DNA of 20,950 bases, from NCBI GenBank assembly GCA_043810615.1, contig JBDROA010000077.1, forward strand, positions 1 through 20,950. Direction: 5' to 3'. Source of the DNA: VGBK01 sp043810615. Its GTDB lineage: Bacteria; Actinomycetota; Acidimicrobiia; Spongiisociales; UBA11373. Within the stretch, counting starts at the first letter, position 1. The number at the start of each line of letters is the position of its first letter. The notes beneath the pieces were generated by a model. That model was not told the origin of the DNA, searched no databases, and saw only the letters and a list, made by a program, of their open reading frames with translations. A program made the translations under genes and the position numbers. This document shows positions 15,458 to 20,950 of this stretch, one piece after another.

Positions 15458-16330
15458 TCACCGCAGCGCCGCTACTGCCTCGCCGATCCCGGTGGGGTAA
15501 GTGACGACGGTGGCCCCGGCGGCTTCCAGGGCTTCCTTCTTGGCCGCCGCCGTGCCCGACGACCCGCTGATTATGGCCCCGGCGTGGCCCATCTTCTTGC
15601 CCGGCGGGGCGGTGAACCCGGCGATGTAGGCCACCACCGGCTTGGTCATGTGCTCCTTGATGAAGGCGGCGGCTTGCTCCTCGGCCTCGCCGCCGATCTC
15701 CCCGATGAGCACCACCGCCCACGTTGCCGGGTCGGCCTCGAAGCGGGAGAGCACGTCCACGAACGAAGTTCCCGGCACCGGGTCGCCCCCGATACCCACG
15801 CAAGTGGACTGGCCGATGCCCCGGGTGGTGAGTTCGTGGACCGCCTGGTAGGTGAGGGTGCCGGAACGTGAGACCACCCCCACGTCGCCGGGGAGGCAGA
15901 TCTCGTGCGGCATGATCCCGACGCTGGCCTTGCCGGGGGAGATGACCCCGGGGCAGTTGGGGCCTATGAGCGGGGTGCGAGTGGTCTGGCGCAGGTAGTT
16001 CACCACCCGGGCCTCGTCCTGGGCGGGGATGCCCTCGGTGATGCACACGATCAGGCGCATGCCCGGGGCCGCGGACGCTTCCAGGATGGCGTCGGGAGCG
16101 AACGGGGCGGGCACGAAGCAGAGGGTGGTGTTGGCCCCGGTGGCCTCGACGGCAGCAGCCACCGTGTCGAAGACCGGCACTCCCTGGACGTCGACGCCTC
16201 CCTTGCCCGGGCTCACCCCGGCGACGACGTTGGTCCCGTAGGCCCGATTGCGCATGGCGTGGAACGAGCCTTGGCGACCGGTGAGATTCTGCACCAGGAG
16301 CCGGGTGGTCTCGTCCACGTAGACGGCCAT
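15458..16330 (-). CDS. sucD: Succinyl-CoA synthetase alpha subunit
   Basis: This 290-residue subunit binds CoA and carries the phosphohistidine of the enzyme that converts succinyl-CoA to succinate with formation of ATP or GTP. The CoA-binding Rossmann region opens with LLVQNLTGRQGSFHA and includes GVSPGKGG. IGPNCPGVISPG is at ~122-133, the GEIGG motif is at 211-215, and KKMGHAGAIISG contains H249, equivalent to the phosphorylated His246 of E. coli. It starts at ATG 16330, whose A is shared with the TGA of sucC (TGATG), so translation is coupled. The open frame reads on upstream into sucC only because sucC is frameshifted. Intact. Confidence 0.95.
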   Translation of the reverse strand: MAVYVDETTRLLVQNLTGRQGSFHAMRNRAYGTNVVAGVSPGKGGVDVQGVPVFDTVAAAVEATGANTTLCFVPAPFAPDAILEASAAPGMRLIVCITEGIPAQDEARVVNYLRQTTRTPLIGPNCPGVISPGKASVGIMPHEICLPGDVGVVSRSGTLTYQAVHELTTRGIGQSTCVGIGGDPVPGTSFVDVLSRFEADPATWAVVLIGEIGGEAEEQAAAFIKEHMTKPVVAYIAGFTAPPGKKMGHAGAIISGSSGTAAAKKEALEAAGATVVTYPTGIGEAVAALR

Positions 16331-17476
16331 CAGCGCCTCCCCGCCAGTTCCACGGCCCGCTGCGCCGCCTCCAGCATGGTGGCCGCCGGGAGCACCAGGT
16401 CCGAGGCATTCTGCGCCAGGATGGCCCGACCTTCCGGAGCGTTGGTGCCGTCGAGGCGCACCACGATGGGCCACGGAAGTTCCCGGCTGCCGATCGCATC
16501 GACGATGCCCTGGGCCACCAGGTCGCAGCGGGTGATCCCCCCGAAGATGTTCACCAGCACCGCGCGTACCGCCGGGTCCCGGGTCAGCACCTCCAGGGCA
16601 TCGGAGATGGTCTGCGCCCCGGCCCCGCCACCCACGTCCAGGAAGTTGGCCGCCGCCCCCCCCGACGAGGGAGACCACGTCCAGAGTGGACATCACCAGG
16701 CCGGCCCCGTTCCCGATGATCCCCACCGATCCGTCCAGCTTGATGAACCCCAGGCCCCGCTCCCGGGCCAGGCGCTCGATGGGGTCCTCGGCGAACGCCT
16801 CGCGGAACGACTCGAACTCGGGATGGCGGAAGAAGGCGTTCGAATCCAGGCTGACCTTGGCGTCGAGGGCGACCACCTCCCCGCCTGCGGTCAGCACCAG
16901 GGGGTTCACTTCGACCAGGTCGCAGTCCAGGTCCACGAAGGCCCGGTAGAGGCGTCGCAGGGTGGCCGCCGCCGGCCGCGCCGCCCCCCGGTCCAGCCCC
17001 GCGCGGTACACCAGGTCGAAGGCCTGCCAGTCGGCCAGGCCCACCACCGGGTCGATGTGACGGCGCACCACCGCCGCCGGCTCCGAGGCCGCCACCGCCT
17101 CGATGTCCATGCCTCCCCGGGCGCTCACCATAGCCAGGTGCTTGCCCGCCCCCCGGTCCAGGGTGAACGACACATACCACTCGGCGGCGATCTCCGTCGC
17201 CCGCTCCACCCACACCAGGCCCACCCGGTGGCCCCGGATGTACGTTCCCAGGATGGCGGCGGCCGCCGCCTCCGCCGCCTCGGGACAGTCCGCCACCTTG
17301 ATGCCCCCCGCCTTGCCCCGGCCCCCCACGCGGACCTGGGCCTTCACCACCACCCGGCCGCCCAACTCGGCGGCGGCGCGGCGCGCCTCTGCCGGAGTGG
17401 CCGCCACCCGACCCTCGGGGACGGGGACCCCTGCCCGGCCCAACAGCGACTTCCCCTGGAACTCGTGGAGGTCCAC
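16330..17476 (-). pseudogene. sucC: Succinyl-CoA synthetase beta subunit, one frameshift (possibly a sequence error)
   Basis: The GTG-started gene encodes the ATP-grasp beta subunit. Residues 1-271 are in one frame: MDLHEFQGKSLL, the nucleotide-binding KAQVRVGGRGKAGGIK (45-60), DLVEVNPLV (187-194), LDAKVSLDSNAFFRHPE and the GNGAGLVMSTLDVVSL loop. At an 8-G run (16663-16656) the frame slips; with one G removed the protein continues AANFLDVGGGAG, then LVNIFGGITRCDLVAQGI and ends at TGA 16332-16330. The corrected length is 381 residues, normal for the family. Because everything else is conserved and the slip is in a homopolymer, I suspect a sequencing error or very recent mutation. It is four nt downstream of the mutase subunit and overlaps sucD by one nt. 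Confidence 0.85.
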
Positions 17477-17480
17477 GCCC

Positions 17481-17870
17481 CTACTCCGGGATGTGCGCTT
17501 GCACCCAGCGCACGATGTCGCCCAGCGAGGCCCCCGGGGTGAAGATCTCGGCCAGGCCCACCTGCTTGAGGGCGGTGATGTCGCCCTGGGGGACGATGCC
17601 CCCGCCGAACACCACGATGTCGGCGGCGTCGCGCTCTCGCAGGATCTCCACCACCCGGGGGAAAAGGGTCATGTGGGAGCCCGACAGCAGAGAGAGACCG
17701 ATGCCGCCCACGTCCTCCTGGAGGGCAGTCTCCACGATCTGCTCGGGGGTCTGGAATAGGCCGGAGTAGATGACCTCGCACCCGGCGTCGCGCAGCGCCC
17801 GAGCGATGACCTTGGCGCCGCGGTCGTGGCCGTCGAGACCGGGCTTGGCGATGAGGATGCGCCGGGGCAT
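17481..17870 (-). CDS. Methylmalonyl-CoA mutase B12-binding subunit
   Basis: The 129-residue protein is a complete cobalamin-binding Rossmann domain. KPGLDGHDRG (9-18) holds the DxHxxG motif with H15 as the lower cobalt ligand; LSLLSGSH (59-66) and VFGGGIVPQGD (87-97) are the other two B12-contact loops. It matches the separate small subunit of two-chain methylmalonyl-CoA (or related acyl-CoA) mutases; the large catalytic chain is not in the window. The product succinyl-CoA is the substrate of SucCD, encoded four nt downstream, so a propionate-to-succinate route is likely. There is no ribosome site, but TAACCT lies nine nt before the ATG, suggesting a leaderless transcript. Ethylmalonyl- or isobutyryl-CoA mutase subunits would look similar. 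Confidence 0.9.
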   Translation of the reverse strand: MPRRILIAKPGLDGHDRGAKVIARALRDAGCEVIYSGLFQTPEQIVETALQEDVGGIGLSLLSGSHMTLFPRVVEILRERDAADIVVFGGGIVPQGDITALKQVGLAEIFTPGASLGDIVRWVQAHIPE

Positions 17871-17879
17871 GACGATTGG

Positions 17880-17885
17880 AGGTTA
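17880..17885 (-). promoter_or_regulatory. Candidate leaderless -10 box (TAACCT) for the mutase-sucCD operon
   Basis: TANNNT motif nine nt before ATG 17870 on the minus strand, with no ribosome site in between. Confidence 0.4.
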
Positions 17886-18048
17886 GCGGGGGCCGGGAAA
17901 GCGAGGCCGGGGACCGGGCCCGTCACCCGGCCGGCCGGCACCTCTCACAGCGCCCACTCTCAACCTCAAGGGCGCGCCCCGCCGGGTTCACACGACAGGG
18001 ATCTCGCCGGGGGGACGAGCCGGGCTGCTCCCCCGAACGGGCGAGGCG

Positions 18049-18054
18049 TAGCCT
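18049..18054 (+). promoter_or_regulatory. Candidate leaderless -10 box (TAGCCT) for the 18063 gene
   Basis: TANNNT motif eight nt before ATG 18063, with no ribosome site in between. The remaining 17886-18048 stretch shows no gene. Confidence 0.4.
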
Positions 18055-18062
18055 CACCCATC

Positions 18063-18512
18063 ATGACCGAGCCGTTCTCCTTCACCACCCGGGCCGACTG
18101 GCTGCTCTGCGACCCCAACGGGCACATGCGCAACTCGGCCTACCTCGACCTCGCCGTCCACTGCCGGCTGCGCTACCTGGACGCCAACGGGTTCCCCGCC
18201 GCCGAGTTCGCCCGCCGCCGCATCGGCCCGGCGGTGCGCTGGGATCGGGTGGACTACCACCGCGAGATCCGCCATCTGGAAGAGGTCGTCGCGGAATCGC
18301 GCCTGGCGGCGGCCAGCAACGACCTGTCGCGTTTCCGCTTCGCCAACCCTATCCTCCGCAGCGCGGAGCTGGCCGCGGTCGTGACCAGCGAGGGCGGCTG
18401 GCTCGACCTGGCGGAACGCCGCCTTACCGTACCGCCCGACGGCCTGGAGGCCGCAATGTGGCGCCTCCCCCACACCGACGACTTCGAGGTGCTCCCCTCG
18501 AGCCTCCGGTAG
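18063..18512 (+). CDS. Hotdog-fold acyl-CoA thioesterase (4-hydroxybenzoyl-CoA thioesterase-like)
   Basis: The 149-residue protein fits the single-hotdog 4HBT family. DPNGHMRNSAYLDLA (~17-31) is the signature helix region (D-x-N-G-H-x-x-N), with D17 the likely catalytic acid. The following RWDRVDYHREIRHLEEVVAESRL resembles the family's conserved strand. These enzymes cleave acyl-CoA or, in some cases, act on aryl-CoA; the substrate is not evident. It is divergent from the methylmalonyl-CoA mutase subunit, and stands alone with a likely leaderless start. The C-terminal ~30 residues, with MWRLPHTDDFEVLP, are less conserved-looking. It is distinct from the FlK-type thioesterase at 12163. Confidence 0.85.
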   Translation: MTEPFSFTTRADWLLCDPNGHMRNSAYLDLAVHCRLRYLDANGFPAAEFARRRIGPAVRWDRVDYHREIRHLEEVVAESRLAAASNDLSRFRFANPILRSAELAAVVTSEGGWLDLAERRLTVPPDGLEAAMWRLPHTDDFEVLPSSLR

Positions 18513-18550
18513 GCCCGCCGGGTCGGGACCCCGCCGATACACTCCGCGCG

Positions 18551-18628
18551 ATGAAGGGGGCCATGCGAAGGCACCTGCGCCGGCCCACCCATCGGCATGT
18601 GTGCCGCTGCCCGAAAGGCCAGGCCTGA
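18551..18628 (+). CDS. Doubtful 25-residue basic ORF
   Basis: ATG 18551 is preceded by TACACT seven nt upstream, the same leaderless pattern as several neighbours. The peptide is Arg/His-rich with a CRC motif near its end and shares its final TGA with the ATG of the next small ORF (TGATG). No homology is recognised; it may be chance in GC-rich DNA. Confidence 0.2.
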   Translation: MKGAMRRHLRRPTHRHVCRCPKGQA

Positions 18629-18843
18629 TGTCCGCCGCCCTGCTGCCCGGCGGGTCGGTCCTCCTGGTCTACTTCGGCTCCATCACCGCCGGCCCCCTCT
18701 GATTCAACGGGGTGACCGCCGACCTGTTCCTCCCCGACGACACCCGCCTCTCCGGCGGGGCAGGAAGCCGTCGCCCCCGCGGTACCGACTCCGGCACCGA
18801 CTTCGATGCGGAGTGCTCCGGCCCGGAGAGACGGCCGGAGTGA
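18628..18843 (+). pseudogene. Possible small gene interrupted by an in-frame TGA
   Basis: From ATG 18628 a frame encodes a hydrophobic start (LLPGGSVLLVYFGSITAGPL), meets TGA at 18700-18702, and then continues open as FNGVTADLFLPDDTRLSGG to TGA 18841-18843. A Trp codon in place of the internal TGA would give a 71-residue protein. The section either side of the stop looks protein-like; the C-terminal third is low-complexity. Unrecognised, and the reading may be accidental. Confidence 0.2.
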
Positions 18844-18932
18844 GCGTCGGTGAACGCAGGAGCAGGAGCAGAGGCCTCAGTGGAGCCGCACCCGACGATG
18901 GCTCCCGGCACCCGGGTGTGTACCCTGGTCTC

Positions 18933-19163
18933 GTGGATTCCGACACCGCCCGAAGCGGCTCCCAGGACGCGCAGCGCAAGCAGGACGGCCGCGAAGCCGA
19001 ACAGCAGCGCAAGCGCGAGAGCAAAGAAGTCGAACAGCAGCGCAGGCAAGAAAGCAAAGAGGCCGATCAGCAGCGCAAGCAAGATGGCAAAGAGGCCGAA
19101 CAACGCCGTCGCCGCGAACACGACGACGCCGAGGAGCGCCGCCGGGGCCCCGGGACCGGCTAG
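18933..19163 (+). CDS. Small charged protein made of five 11-residue repeats
   Basis: GTG 18933 is preceded by TACCCT six nt upstream, so the mRNA may be leaderless. The 76-residue product has a short polar lead, then five repeats of 11 residues (residues 17-71): QDGREAEQQRK, RESKEVEQQRR, QESKEADQQRK, QDGKEAEQRRR, REHDDAEERRR, then GPGTG. Acidic residues at repeat positions 5 and 7 and basic ones at 10 and 11 are kept, with GAA/GAG and CAG/CAA swaps between units. The pattern suggests a continuous charged helix or hendecad coiled coil. I recognise no family. Codon-position bias is not that of a typical gene here, and other frames are also open, so coding status is uncertain. Confidence 0.45.
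   Translation: MDSDTARSGSQDAQRKQDGREAEQQRKRESKEVEQQRRQESKEADQQRKQDGKEAEQRRRREHDDAEERRRGPGTG
18981..19145. repeat. Five diverged 33-bp tandem repeats
   Basis: Units start at 18981, 19014, 19047, 19080 and 19113. Being a multiple of three, the period keeps every frame in phase. Units 1-4 share a GAx-GCC/GTC-GAx-CAG-CAG-CGC-like core; the fifth is more diverged and GC-richer. Confidence 0.75.
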
Positions 19164-19246
19164 CCCCTCACGGACCGCCGGCCCCGGGCGTGACGCCGAC
19201 CGGGAATCGCCCCGGAGCCCTCAGAACCCCCGGACACCCGGTGGAA

Positions 19247-19262
19247 CCGGAGTCGGCTCCGG
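19247..19262. terminator. Hairpin between convergent repeat-protein and DUF4349 genes
   Basis: CCGGAG-TCGG-CTCCGG, a perfect 6-bp stem with a 4-nt loop in the 131-nt gap between convergent stops. It may terminate both. Confidence 0.45.
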
Positions 19263-19294
19263 CTGGTGACGGCCCCCATCCCGGGTAGCAGGCC

Positions 19295-20620
19295 TCAGTC
19301 CCCGGTGGGCTCGGCAGGCGGTGTCGACGGGGCCTCGGGAGCCGGGATCGACGCCGCCACGCGATGGCGCCGCCGCCGCCGCCACCACCACGCCAGGACG
19401 ATCAACGCCGGGATCCACAGGAAGGGCAGCAGCGCCCCGCCGATGACCACCGCCACGCCCCCGACGCGCTGCAGGGCGTGCCAGGCACCACCCAGGGCGT
19501 CGCCGAAGCCGGGCAGCGAGGTGTCGCGGGCCACGTCGAGGGCCAGGCTCTCCACCCCCGCCACCTCCACCTGCTGGTGCAGAGGACTGCCGTCGGGGTT
19601 GACCGCGGTGACCTTCAAGAGCGGGCCCGGGTGCACGTCCGGATCGGCCTCCGCTTCGAACGCCACCAGCAGGCGCCCCCCGGGGGGCAGCAGAGCCGCC
19701 GGGTCTCCGTCCACCACGATCAGCTCGTCGGCGTCGAAGTCGAAACCCTCGTCGCGCACCTCGAGTTTCCCGAGGAAGGTGTCGCCGGTGTTCACCACCT
19801 CGTAGCACACGGTGAAGGCCTCTCCCTCGTCCAGGGACAGCTCCTCGCTGCCCGGGCAGCCGGCGCCGCCGTCGTGCCCCAGGTAGCCGGTCTGCATCAT
19901 CTCGAACGCCGGGCCGGGGAGAGGCTGGGTGAGCACCAGGACGATGGTGGCCAGAGCCACCTGGTCTTCCAGGGTGCGCAACTGACCGCGCAACAACTCG
20001 AGGTCGGTCTCCCGCCGCATCAGTTCGGCTTCCAGAGAGGCCACCGCCTCGAGGTCGGTAGCCCCCTCCAGGAAGACGCGCAACCGCTCCACGCTGGCCT
20101 CGGCCGTGGTGATGCGGCTCTCCAGGTCCACCACCCGTTCGGTGACGTCGTCGGCGTAGACCGTCTGGCTCACCAGCGTCCCGAGCCCGGCCAGGCGGTC
20201 GAGGGCGGCGGCGAAGCTCTCGGGACGCACCTTGATGGTCAGCACCGAGCGAGGCTCCGGGCCGCTCGAAGTCTCCTGGCCGAAGAGCACGCCGCCGAGG
20301 CCCTGCAGTTCGACCAGGGCCCGCCGTCCGGCGGCGATGACGTCGTCCACTTCGATCTCCAGGCTCGCGGTGTAGACGATGGAGCGGCCGAAGTCGCCCG
20401 GTTGGAGCACGGCGAACACGCCCTGGGCGTCGGTGTCATGGCCCGTAGCTTCGCCCCCCTCACCGTCACCCGGGGTGGCACCGGAAAAAGCGGGGACGGT
20501 AGTGGTGGCCGCGGCGACGGTCATCGTGGTCTCGGCCATGTCTCCGTCGCCGCCGCCACAAGCAGCCGTCAGCAGGACCAGAACGAGGACGCTCAGCAGG
20601 ATACGCAGGGGATTCCGCAT
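19295..20620 (-). CDS. DUF4349 lipoprotein with C-terminal membrane helix
   Basis: The 441-residue protein has a signal segment (ILLSVLVLVLLTAAC) with predicted lipidation at C21, followed by a Thr-rich linker. Residues ~80-235 match the DUF4349 pattern: VYTASLEIEVDDVIAAGRRA, LTIKVRPESFAAALDRLAGLG, then VTERVVDLESRITTAEASVERL leading into a coiled coil (~165-225, alternating Glu/Leu/Arg). A beta-rich region (~255-370), with two Cys, follows, then a membrane helix (~393-417) and a strongly basic tail (WWWRRRRRHR). DUF4349 proteins are widespread envelope proteins without a defined activity. ATG 20620 has GGGAGGGG upstream. Single gene, with a 9-bp inverted repeat ahead of it. Confidence 0.88.
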   Translation of the reverse strand: MRNPLRILLSVLVLVLLTAACGGGDGDMAETTMTVAAATTTVPAFSGATPGDGEGGEATGHDTDAQGVFAVLQPGDFGRSIVYTASLEIEVDDVIAAGRRALVELQGLGGVLFGQETSSGPEPRSVLTIKVRPESFAAALDRLAGLGTLVSQTVYADDVTERVVDLESRITTAEASVERLRVFLEGATDLEAVASLEAELMRRETDLELLRGQLRTLEDQVALATIVLVLTQPLPGPAFEMMQTGYLGHDGGAGCPGSEELSLDEGEAFTVCYEVVNTGDTFLGKLEVRDEGFDFDADELIVVDGDPAALLPPGGRLLVAFEAEADPDVHPGPLLKVTAVNPDGSPLHQQVEVAGVESLALDVARDTSLPGFGDALGGAWHALQRVGGVAVVIGGALLPFLWIPALIVLAWWWRRRRRHRVAASIPAPEAPSTPPAEPTGD

Positions 20621-20666
20621 GGCCCCTCCCTCTCATTCGGTGAACCAGTCTCCTGGGGATTGGACG

Positions 20667-20691
20667 CCGGAACCGAAGCTAGCGGTTCCGG
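20667..20691. promoter_or_regulatory. 9-bp inverted repeat upstream of the DUF4349 gene
   Basis: CCGGAACCG (20667-20675), spacer AAGCTAG, CGGTTCCGG (20683-20691): perfect arms, 47 nt before the gene start. The size and position suit a dimeric regulator's operator. The CGGAACCG/CGGTTCCG ends also recall ECF-type -35 elements (GGAAC), though no partner -10 was found. Confidence 0.4.
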
Positions 20692-20779
20692 GTGGCGGGG
20701 GTCGGAGAGCGCCCCATCAGGTTGAGTGCCAAACCGCCCGGCAGCCAACCGCCACACACTCACTCACGGATCGATCTCT

Positions 20780-20914
20780 CCCCCACCCCAACCCGCCCCC
20801 ACAGCCGTGAGAAATCTGCAGACGCCCCCACCCCAACCCTCCCCCACAGCCGTGGGGAATCTGCGGAAGCCCCCACCCCAACCCTCCCCCACAGCCGTGG
20901 GGGATGGGGTTGTC
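20780..20914. repeat. Three tandem 45-bp palindromic units, second array
   Basis: Units begin at 20780, 20825 and 20870, each opening CCCCCACCCCAACCC. A hairpin core CCCCCAC-AGCC-GTGGGGG is complete only in the third unit (20886-20903); the first two have altered right arms followed by an ATCTGC(A/G)GAxG tail. The period equals that of the array at 198-331, while the sequence differs. Beyond 20914 and between 20692 and 20779 I see nothing else. Confidence 0.8.
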
Positions 20915-20950
20915 CCCTTGGGCCACGCCGACCTCCCCACCGGAGCCGGT

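Larger units (their letters stand above)
18513..18932. other. Interval with only doubtful small ORFs
   Basis: Between the hotdog thioesterase and the repeat protein, only the two doubtful ORFs above and the leaderless motif of the repeat protein (TACCCT, 18921-18926) can be pointed to. No RNA gene or mobile element is seen. Confidence 0.4.

Noticed and set aside
15458..17476. Single 672-residue SucC-SucD fusion
   Set aside because: The middle section (after the 8-G run) is Gly/Arg-rich nonsense, whereas the other frame restores the SucC C-terminus and a normal TGATG junction; it is a frameshift artefact, not a fusion.
15905..17542. 545-residue open frame antisense to sucCD
   Set aside because: Antisense of recognised succinyl-CoA synthetase motifs; composition is His/Gly/Arg-rich without domains.
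18700..18702. UGA read as selenocysteine or tryptophan
   Set aside because: UGA is a normal stop in this window (sucC, plsY and the propeller lipoprotein), and no SECIS-like structure was recognised.
18669..19121. Minus-strand membrane-like protein across the 33-bp repeats
   Set aside because: Although its codon profile is good, it has a GTG start without a ribosome site or -10 motif, and a tail of low-complexity sequence; kept only as an alternative in the repeat finding.

Overview
The window is GC-rich chromosomal DNA from an actinomycetote. A WhiB-type iron-sulphur regulator is the diagnostic gene. Ser/Thr-rich secreted lipoproteins, GTG/TTG starts and apparent leaderless starts fit this. 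Acidimicrobiia or a related uncultured class is my inference, not shown by a marker gene. Most of the content is core metabolism. There is no phage, IS, CRISPR, tRNA or rRNA gene that I can support.

Layout, left to right. 1-945: the end of phoU, an array of 45-bp palindromic repeats, and whiB on the minus strand behind a strong promoter whose spacer is a palindrome. 946-4280: sdhCAB on the minus strand, encoding a Bacillus-type succinate dehydrogenase with a single cytochrome b subunit. 4281-4763: no gene except a short unrecognised C-terminal fragment. 4764-7582: two translationally coupled lipoproteins, one beta-propeller-like and one SH3-like. 7583-8029: a dihydrodipicolinate-synthase-family remnant. 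8030-8780: an SCP2-domain protein and HU, convergent on a strong hairpin. 8921-9802: an orphan polytopic membrane protein. 9863-12079: mdh and a heavily damaged icd. 12163-12543: a FlK-type thioesterase. 12649-14417: plsY coupled to a family 2 glycosyltransferase. 14770-17870: the methylmalonyl-CoA mutase B12-binding subunit, sucC (one frameshift), sucD and udk on the minus strand. 18063-19163: a hotdog thioesterase, two doubtful tiny ORFs and a small 11-residue-repeat protein. 19295-20620: a DUF4349 lipoprotein. 20780-20914: a second array of 45-bp-period palindromic repeats.

Four TCA-cycle steps lie within 17 kb: isocitrate dehydrogenase (broken), succinyl-CoA synthetase, succinate dehydrogenase and malate dehydrogenase. 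The mutase subunit immediately upstream of sucCD suggests that propionyl-CoA-derived carbon enters here as methylmalonyl-CoA to succinyl-CoA to succinate and onward. No citrate synthase, aconitase or fumarase gene is present.

The most interesting signals are the palindrome embedded in the whiB promoter, the two unrelated arrays with the same 45-bp period, the 33-bp in-phase repeat that stays open in several frames, the icd gene with five same-direction frameshifts plus a Trp-to-stop change, and a recurring TANNNT motif 6-9 nt before start codons. I found no clearly new multi-gene defence or biosynthetic system.
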